DNA of 64,000 nucleotides. Source: Deinococcus sp. KNUC1210 (GTDB lineage Bacteria > Deinococcota > Deinococci > Deinococcales > Deinococcaceae). How positions within the stretch are numbered: the first letter of the stretch is position 1; every line of letters starts with the position of its first letter. Below, one piece after another: positions 57,461 through 64,000 of this stretch. Where the stretch lies: the NCBI RefSeq assembly GCF_022344005.1, contig NZ_CP092195.1, positions 8,887 to 72,886 on the forward strand, in the 5' to 3' direction. A program made the position numbers and the translations under genes. The notes beneath the pieces were generated by a model that was not told the origin of the DNA, did no database searches, and saw only the letters and a list, made by a program, of their open reading frames with translations.

Positions 57461-58705
57461 TTATTCAGTGCGGTTCGGCGTGGCCAGGCTGTCCTCCGCC
57501 ACGTCCGGAGGATGCAGATTTCTGCTCAGGCCCCATCCGGTCAGGCCCACGGCGGCGGTACATCCAGTGATCAGCAGCGTCAGGGGCAGCCAGACGGCCA
57601 GCAGGGCCAGCAGCGCGTCGCCGATGGGTCGCCCACCGTTCGGGATCAGTGTGTTGAGGCTCATCACCCGGCCCCGCTGCTCCTCCGGGGCGTGCCGCTG
57701 GAAGATAGCGGTCGCGGAGGTACCCACCACGCTGCGCGCTGCCCCCAGGATGGTCAGAGCAACGAGAGCCCACCACAGCATGCCACTCCAGGCGAACGCC
57801 CCGAGCGCGGCGGCCCAGACGGTCAGGCCCACGGTGAAGAAGCGGCCCTCCCGCCCCTCGCCTCGGGACGCCACGCCGCCGAGCGCACCGAGGATGGTGC
57901 CGACGCCCACCGCCGCGAAGAGCGTCCCCAGTTGCCCCTGGTGAAGCCCGAGGATCTTCTGACCGAAGAGCGGCAGGATGAACGACGGCGACGGGCCGAA
58001 CACCAGCAGTGCTCCGTAGCTCAGCAGGGCGCTGCGCAGCAGGACGTCTTTCCGGACGACCGCCAGCCCTTCGAGCATGGCGGCCCACGGAGACAACTTC
58101 GAAGGAGCATGTGAGGCGTCCGGATCCTTTGCGTGCCGGGCCAGGATAACGATCACTCCGGTGAAGCTGGCGACGTTCAGGAAGAACACGGCGGGCAGAC
58201 TGAGGTGACCGGCCACCCAGCCGGCCAGGAGCGGGCCGGCGGTGGACGCCACGTTCACGCCCAGGGTCAGCATGGCCCCGGCGCGCATCAGCAGTTCCTC
58301 CGGAACCAGGGTCGGAAGCAGCGCGGGCGGGCGCGTCGACACTGGCCACCACGGCGGACAGAAACGCGAATCCAGCGAGTAGGGGCAGCGTGGGCTGCTG
58401 GTGAGCGAGCAGAACACCGAAGCTCAGCGCCAACAGTAGGCCCAGCGGCTGGGTGACGAGCAGAACTCGGCGGGGGGAAAGCGGTCGGTGATCACCCCGC
58501 CGCCGAGGGAGAACACGCCGAAGGCGATGGCCTGCACCAGCGAGACGGTGCCCAGGTTCAGTGCCCCTGATCCAGGCAGGCGCAGGGCGAGCAGGCTGAG
58601 GCCGATCACCTGCATCCAGGTGCCGATGTTGGACACGCCCAGGGCCAGCCACCAGGAGCGGAAGGCCGGGTGCTGCCGCAGGTGAGGAACCGGCGAGGTG
58701 GTCAC
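57461..58705 (-). pseudogene. MFS transporter (EntS-like), two compensating frameshifts
   Basis: MTTSPVPHLRQHPAFRSWWL and the first two helices, with GGGVITDRF, are read from 58705. The frame breaks at a CCCCCC run near 58463-58470, continues as RRVLLVTQPLGLLLALSFGV, and shifts back near 58325-58335 to ALLPTLVPEELLMRAGAMLT through to 57461. Net length is in frame (about 414 residues), consistent with one lost and one gained base. The family exports siderophores or drugs. Divergent from the ArsR gene at 58830. Confidence 0.78.
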
Positions 58706-58722
58706 ACGCCAGGGTCGAGGAA

Positions 58723-58752
58723 CAGGAACGGAGCAGCGCTGCTCCGTTCCTG
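58723..58752. repeat. 30-bp perfect palindrome
   Basis: CAGGAACGGAGCAGC is followed directly by its complement, 18 bp upstream of the MFS start and 78 bp upstream of arsR. It has no T-run and lies between divergent genes, so a regulator site is as likely as a terminator. Confidence 0.55.
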
Positions 58753-58802
58753 GAAGGAGTGGAGGGGACGTCTACTGTTCAGACGGTTAGTGGCTTTACA
58801 TC

Positions 58803-58816
58803 TGTTCATCCGAACA
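58803..58816. promoter_or_regulatory. Candidate ArsR operator
   Basis: TGTTC-ATCC-GAACA is a short dyad 14 bp upstream of the arsR ATG, in the usual place for autoregulation. Confidence 0.45.
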
Positions 58817-58829
58817 TCAGAATACAGGG

Positions 58830-59195
58830 ATGCAACACCACCCGCTTCCTTTCCCGGCTGACGCCCTCGACGTCGAGCGGGTCACCGAGGTCTTCAAGGC
58901 CCTGAGCGACCCCACCCGGCTGCAGCTGATGGTGCTCCTGATGCGGGGAGAAACCAAGGTCTCGACCCTGGTCGACCACCTGCAGCAGCCGCAGAGCACC
59001 GTCAGCCGACACCTTACCCTGCTGCGCACCGCCCACCTGGTACAGACCCGCCGCGAAGCCACCAGCGTGTACTACCGCCTGGCGGACAGCCATGTGGCCG
59101 AGCTGCTGACCCAGGCCTTCAGCCACGCCCAACATGAACGGCTCGGCCTCCCCGATCACGCGGCGCATGACGCCACCATCGGACGTGTCCATTGA
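58830..59195 (+). CDS. ArsR-family transcriptional regulator
   Basis: A 121-residue winged-helix regulator: FKALSDPTRLQLMVLLMRGE, then HTH LVDHLQQPQSTVSRHLTLLR and the wing VQTRREATSVYYRL. It lacks the Cys metal sites of the first ArsR; His residues near the C-terminus (SHVAELL and SHAQHE) might bind a ligand. It is coupled to the truncated MFS gene by overlap. Confidence 0.87.
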   Translation: MQHHPLPFPADALDVERVTEVFKALSDPTRLQLMVLLMRGETKVSTLVDHLQQPQSTVSRHLTLLRTAHLVQTRREATSVYYRLADSHVAELLTQAFSHAQHERLGLPDHAAHDATIGRVH

Positions 59196-59971
59196 ACGCG
59201 CTCGCCCTGTTCAGCGCCCTGAAAAACCCCCGGTTCGCCCGGCTGTACAGCGCGCAGGCGATCAGCCAGATCGGTGACGCCCTCACCTGGGTCGGCCTGG
59301 CGCTGTTGGCCTACCAGCTCGCTAGGGCAAACGCGGCGGTGGTGCTCGGCACTGCCCTGCCGCTGCGGGTGCTGGCCTTCGTCATCTTCAGCCCACTCGC
59401 GGGGGTGGTCACTGACCGCATCAACCGCAAATGGCTGCTGATCACCTGCGACTTCGGTCGCGTCCTGGTGAGCGCCTGTCTGCCCTTCGTCCATACGGTG
59501 TGGCAGGTGTATGTACTGATGTTTGTGCTCAACACCTTCACCGCCTTCTTCGCCCCCACCAACCAAGCCACCATCCCGCTGGTGATGGGCCAGGACGACG
59601 CCGGCCAGGGCTTTGCGCTCTCCAGCGCCACCACTGAACTGATCAACATCGCCGGGCTGGGTCTGGCAGGCGTGGCGGCGGCGCTGCTCAGCGGGCGCAA
59701 TCTGTTCTTCCTGGACGCTGTGACCTTTCTTCTCTCCGGTCTGCTGATTCTGACCCTGCCGTCGCTGCAGGCACAGCAGGGCGAGGTGCAGCGCAGCACC
59801 CTGAGCGACATCCGCGACGGCACGTCCCGGCTGTGGCGTGACCCGCCGATCCGCTTCGCACTCCTGATGGAACTGGTGGCCGCCATCGCCGGGGCACTGA
59901 TCCTGGTCGGCACCGTCACCCACGTGAAAACCGATCTGCATCTCGGAGACCCCGCTGGGCCAGCCTTCTGA
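59192..59971 (+). pseudogene. MFS transporter, truncated
   Basis: A TTG at 59192 overlapping the arsR stop opens MNALALFSALKNPRFARLYS and seven or so MFS helices with GVVTDRINRKWLL. The frame ends after 259 residues in HLGDPAGPAF, where the family continues for another 150 residues. No continuation was found in other frames before the LysR gene at 60065, so the 3' half is deleted. Confidence 0.75.
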
Positions 59972-60064
59972 GTCGCCGATACCCCTATCCGCCGGATCGC
60001 TGTGAATCCCGACGGATGAGGCCGCGCGGGGACGGATGTTCGGCACTTCAATGTCAGATCCTTG

Positions 60065-60949
60065 CTACACCAGAAACGTGAAAAAGACCCGGACGGCCCG
60101 GGACAGCAGTTCCTCCTCGGCGCTCACGATGCTCAAGTCGCGTTCGAGTCCGGGCAGCTCCAGTGCCGGGCAGAGCAGCCGTCCGGCGTCCACGTCGCGC
60201 CGCACACTCGCTTCCGAGAGAAAGGCCGCACCCAGCCCTGAGATGACGGCTTCCTTCACCGCTTCCGTCCCGGTCAGGGTCAATACCTCGCGCGTCTGAA
60301 TGCCTGCCCGTTCCAACGCCCGTTTGGCCACTTCCCGCGTCCCTGACCCAGGCTCACGCCAGATCACCCCCACACCCTGTAGGGCGTCTGGACTCAGCGA
60401 CGTTCGGGCCGCGAACGGGTGGCCGGGGGCCACCACCAGCCGCAGCGTGTCGCGCCGGAACACCTGCTGCTTCAGGTCGAGGGGCAGGCCACTGACCGGG
60501 CCTTCGATCAGGGCCAGTTCGCACTTCTGGCCCAGCAGCAGGTCCATCACGTCCTGGGTGTTGCCCTGCTGGACGTGGAGGACGACGTTCGGGAAGCGGG
60601 CATGGTAGGCGGCCAGCACGCCCGGCAGGATGGTGGCCGCGATGGTGCTGCTGGCCGCGATGGTGAGTGTGCCGAGGTTCAGCCCGTGCAGATCGGCGGC
60701 GTATTGCCGGGCTCCCTCCAGCGCCCGTGAAGTGGCCATGGCATAGGGGAGCAGCCCTTCTCCGGCGGGGGTGAGCCGGACACCGTAACGGTGCCGGGTC
60801 AGCAGCGGCTCCCCGACCGCCTGGGTGAGCAGCTTGATCTGGTTGGATACGGCAGGCTGGGTCAGGTGGAGTTCTCCAGCAGCGGCGCTTAGGTTGCCCA
60901 GGCGGGCGACACGAATAAACGTCAGCAGGTGGTCGGGATTGATGGCCAT
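60065..60949 (-). CDS. LysR-family regulator of the sulfite module
   Basis: A 294-residue LysR regulator from ATG 60947-60949. HTH: NLSAAAGELHLTQPAVSNQI. The effector domain carries WREPGSGTREVAKRAL, a CysB/CbbR-like pattern. It is divergent from the TDT permease gene with about 80 bp between, and AT-rich sequence (60957-60975) that could hold the LysR site. Likely activator of the permease and sulfite oxidase genes. Confidence 0.88.
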   Translation of the reverse strand: MAINPDHLLTFIRVARLGNLSAAAGELHLTQPAVSNQIKLLTQAVGEPLLTRHRYGVRLTPAGEGLLPYAMATSRALEGARQYAADLHGLNLGTLTIAASSTIAATILPGVLAAYHARFPNVVLHVQQGNTQDVMDLLLGQKCELALIEGPVSGLPLDLKQQVFRRDTLRLVVAPGHPFAARTSLSPDALQGVGVIWREPGSGTREVAKRALERAGIQTREVLTLTGTEAVKEAVISGLGAAFLSEASVRRDVDAGRLLCPALELPGLERDLSIVSAEEELLSRAVRVFFTFLV

Positions 60950-61029
60950 CCTCCAGATATACACTATATTTGGGTTAATACAAAGAACTCGTATTTGAGT
61001 TCATGCTTCGGGACATTTACCCTTGGGGC

Positions 61030-62178
61030 ATGACCACGTCCCACCCTTCCGCTCACCGCCCACTGAATCGGCTGGCAGCTCCCAGCGAGGCGATCCGGGG
61101 TTTCACGCCCAACTGGTTTACCGCCTGCATGGGCACCGGCATCGTCTCGCTGATGCTCCCCAAGCTGCCCTTGCCCGGCACGGCCGCCATCGGGGAAGGG
61201 CTGTGGATCTTCAACATGGTGCTGTTCGCGCTGTTCAGCCTGATGTCAGTGGCCCGCGTGGTGCTGTACCCGACAGACAGTCGCGCCACGCTGCACCACC
61301 CGGTCCAGAGCATGTTCCTGGGCGCCATCCCGATGGGCCTGGCGACCATCATCAACGGCTTCATCACCTTTGGCGTGCCGCACTGGGGCCAGGACGCGGC
61401 GATCTTGGCCCGCGACCTCTGGGCCTTCGACGCCGTCCTCTCGGCCTTCGTCGGGCTGTTTGTGCCGTACCTGATGTTCACCCGCCAGGACCACGCGCTC
61501 GCGAAGATGACGGCCGTCTGGCTGCTGCCAGTGGTGGCCTCGGAAGTGGCGGCCGCCAGCGCCGGGCTGATCGCGCCGCACCTGAACGTCGCCAACGCCG
61601 AGACGCTGCTCTACTCCGGCTACGTGCTGTTCGCGCTCTCAGTCCCACTGGCCCTGATGATCATCACCCTTCTGCTGCTGCGCCTGGCCCAGCACAAACT
61701 GCCAGGCGCTGAGCTGGGTGTGAGCATGTTCCTGCCACTGGGACCGCTGGGCACCGGCGCACTGGCTCTCCTGCAACTCGGTGAGGCGGCGCCCCGCGTG
61801 CTTCAGGCGCAGGGTCTGAGCGAACTCGCTCCGGTGGCGGTGGGCCTGGGGCTGGTCGGTGGCGTGATGCTCTGGGGCTTCGGCGCATGGTGGCTGGCGC
61901 TGGCGACCCTGACCACCCTCCGCTTCCTGAAGCAGGGCCTGCCCTTCAACCTCGGCTGGTGGGGCTTCACCTTCCCGTTGGGCGTATACACGGCCGCCAC
62001 GTTCGGACTCGCCGCCCTGACGCACATGGCCTTCTTCACTGACCTGGGGCACGTGCTGGTGGTAGCGCTCGTCGCCCTCTGGCTGCTCGTCACCGCCCGC
62101 ACTGCACACGGTGCCTGGCACGGCCACCTGTTCCAGACCCCGGCGCTCTCGAAGGAAACTGGCCTGCCCCGCACCTGA
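61030..62178 (+). CDS. TDT/SLAC1-family transporter (TehA-like), probable sulfite efflux
   Basis: A 382-residue protein with about ten helices: FTPNWFTACMGTGIVSLMLP near the start is typical of the tellurite-resistance/dicarboxylate/sulfite-efflux (SSU1-like) family. The ATG at 61030 is chosen; one nine codons earlier is possible. Next to a sulfite-oxidase-like gene, sulfite is the most reasonable substrate. Confidence 0.82.
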   Translation: MTTSHPSAHRPLNRLAAPSEAIRGFTPNWFTACMGTGIVSLMLPKLPLPGTAAIGEGLWIFNMVLFALFSLMSVARVVLYPTDSRATLHHPVQSMFLGAIPMGLATIINGFITFGVPHWGQDAAILARDLWAFDAVLSAFVGLFVPYLMFTRQDHALAKMTAVWLLPVVASEVAAASAGLIAPHLNVANAETLLYSGYVLFALSVPLALMIITLLLLRLAQHKLPGAELGVSMFLPLGPLGTGALALLQLGEAAPRVLQAQGLSELAPVAVGLGLVGGVMLWGFGAWWLALATLTTLRFLKQGLPFNLGWWGFTFPLGVYTAATFGLAALTHMAFFTDLGHVLVVALVALWLLVTARTAHGAWHGHLFQTPALSKETGLPRT

Positions 62179-62286
62179 GTGCCCAGTGTGCAGATTCCTG
62201 AATCAGAAGTCTGCACGCTCTGTCTCAACCGTCAAATTTCAGCTCAGCCTGCGTTCCCCGCCCTCTCCCGCCCGACCGGAGGTTCC

Positions 62287-63579
<1,293 letters not shown>

Positions 63580-63588
63580 GGGAGACGT

Positions 63589-64000
63589 ATGAAGCCACCA
63601 TACTTGCTGGGCCTGCTGATTCCGCTGGGCGCACTGGCCATCGCCGTTCCGCTGGTCGCCATGACCTTCACACCCGACACCTCGCCGTTGCCCGCTTCGT
63701 TGTCCGCCACTGTGCCCGCAATGTCGAGCACTGAACTCGCTTCCGCGAAGAGTGCGCCGGTCCCTCTTTCCGCACCTGCTGAGTCCAGTCCTGCAGGCGA
63801 CTCGGTCCCTGTCCAGTACGCCGAGCAGCTGCGCGGCGTGATTGATCAGGCCGCCGCCACGCCCTACACCACCGACGCCAGCTACTCCATCGGCACGATC
63901 CCGCAGGACACCCCGCCCCTGATTGAGGGCCAGGGAGTGGAACTCGTCCGCACCAACTGCAGCGTGTGTCACGCCACCACCTTCATCTCGTCTCAGCCGC
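63589..64000 (+). CDS. Cytochrome c (SorB-like), cut by window end
   Basis: 137 residues are visible: an N-terminal helix (LLGLLIPLGALAIAVPLVAM), a Ser/Ala/Pro-rich linker and the heme motif NCSVCH (Cys124, Cys127, His128). The heme domain continues past the window. It probably takes electrons from the molybdoenzyme just upstream. Confidence 0.85.
   Translation, partial: MKPPYLLGLLIPLGALAIAVPLVAMTFTPDTSPLPASLSATVPAMSSTELASAKSAPVPLSAPAESSPAGDSVPVQYAEQLRGVIDQAAATPYTTDASYSIGTIPQDTPPLIEGQGVELVRTNCSVCHATTFISSQP

Overview
The window looks like part of a large plasmid or megaplasmid from a Deinococcus-like bacterium. It is GC-rich and carries a replication and partition block: a RepA-type initiator, nine iterons, ParB, ParA and a parS-like palindrome. 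Its copper and zinc genes are of the type seen in Deinococcota, for example a CsoR with C-H-H metal ligands. No rRNA, tRNA or CRISPR array was seen. The genus is an inference from protein style, not a computed match.

Layout. (1) 1-6.8 kb: a partial LysR regulator, then a persulfide-detoxification operon on the minus strand (persulfide dioxygenase-rhodanese, two rhodaneses, a TauE exporter, two YeeE/YedE permease halves, a Usp). It diverges from a CstR-like repressor and an MFS transporter on the plus strand, with a 17-bp operator between them. (2) 7.4-31.5 kb: an accessory and defence island. It holds a TnpB/Cas12-like RuvC nuclease overlapping a primase-polymerase gene; a restriction-like cassette (SNF2 helicase, AIPR nuclease, HTH plus PIN toxin-antitoxin, type III Mod, Res); several unknown plasmid genes; a reverse transcriptase with a YVDD active site and a long C-terminal extension; a DUF2384 antitoxin-like pair; and a two-gene CBASS system (CD-NTase plus S-4TM effector). 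(3) 32-37 kb: tyrosine recombinase, RepA, iteron origin, ParB and ParA. (4) 37-57 kb: small genes and relics, then metal handling: CopB-type ATPase, CsoR, CopZ, CopA, a ZIP/multicopper-oxidase fusion, ArsR, CDF, ZIP, a ZntA-type ATPase, a Cys-rich copper storage protein, a two-component system and a DUF305 protein. (5) 57-64 kb: two MFS genes (one frameshifted, one truncated), an ArsR, and a sulfite module (LysR, TDT-family permease, TAT-exported sulfite-oxidase-like molybdoenzyme, cytochrome c cut by the window end).

How they work together. The left operon would turn sulfane sulfur into sulfite and thiosulfate and move it out of the cell. The right-hand molybdoenzyme and cytochrome c could oxidise sulfite in the periplasm. 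The metal block covers Cu(I) export, chaperoning, storage and oxidation, and Zn/Cd efflux. Small overlaps between stop and start codons recur throughout and support operons.

Caution. About a dozen genes are broken by a net one-base indel, several at runs of G, C or A. This pattern fits residual sequencing error better than gene decay, so proteins described as frameshifted may be intact in the cell. Other genes (the TrxR-like gene at 45 kb, the SDR relic at 38.5 kb, the kinase fragment at 46.1 kb, the truncated MFS at 59.2 kb) are damaged in ways such errors do not explain.
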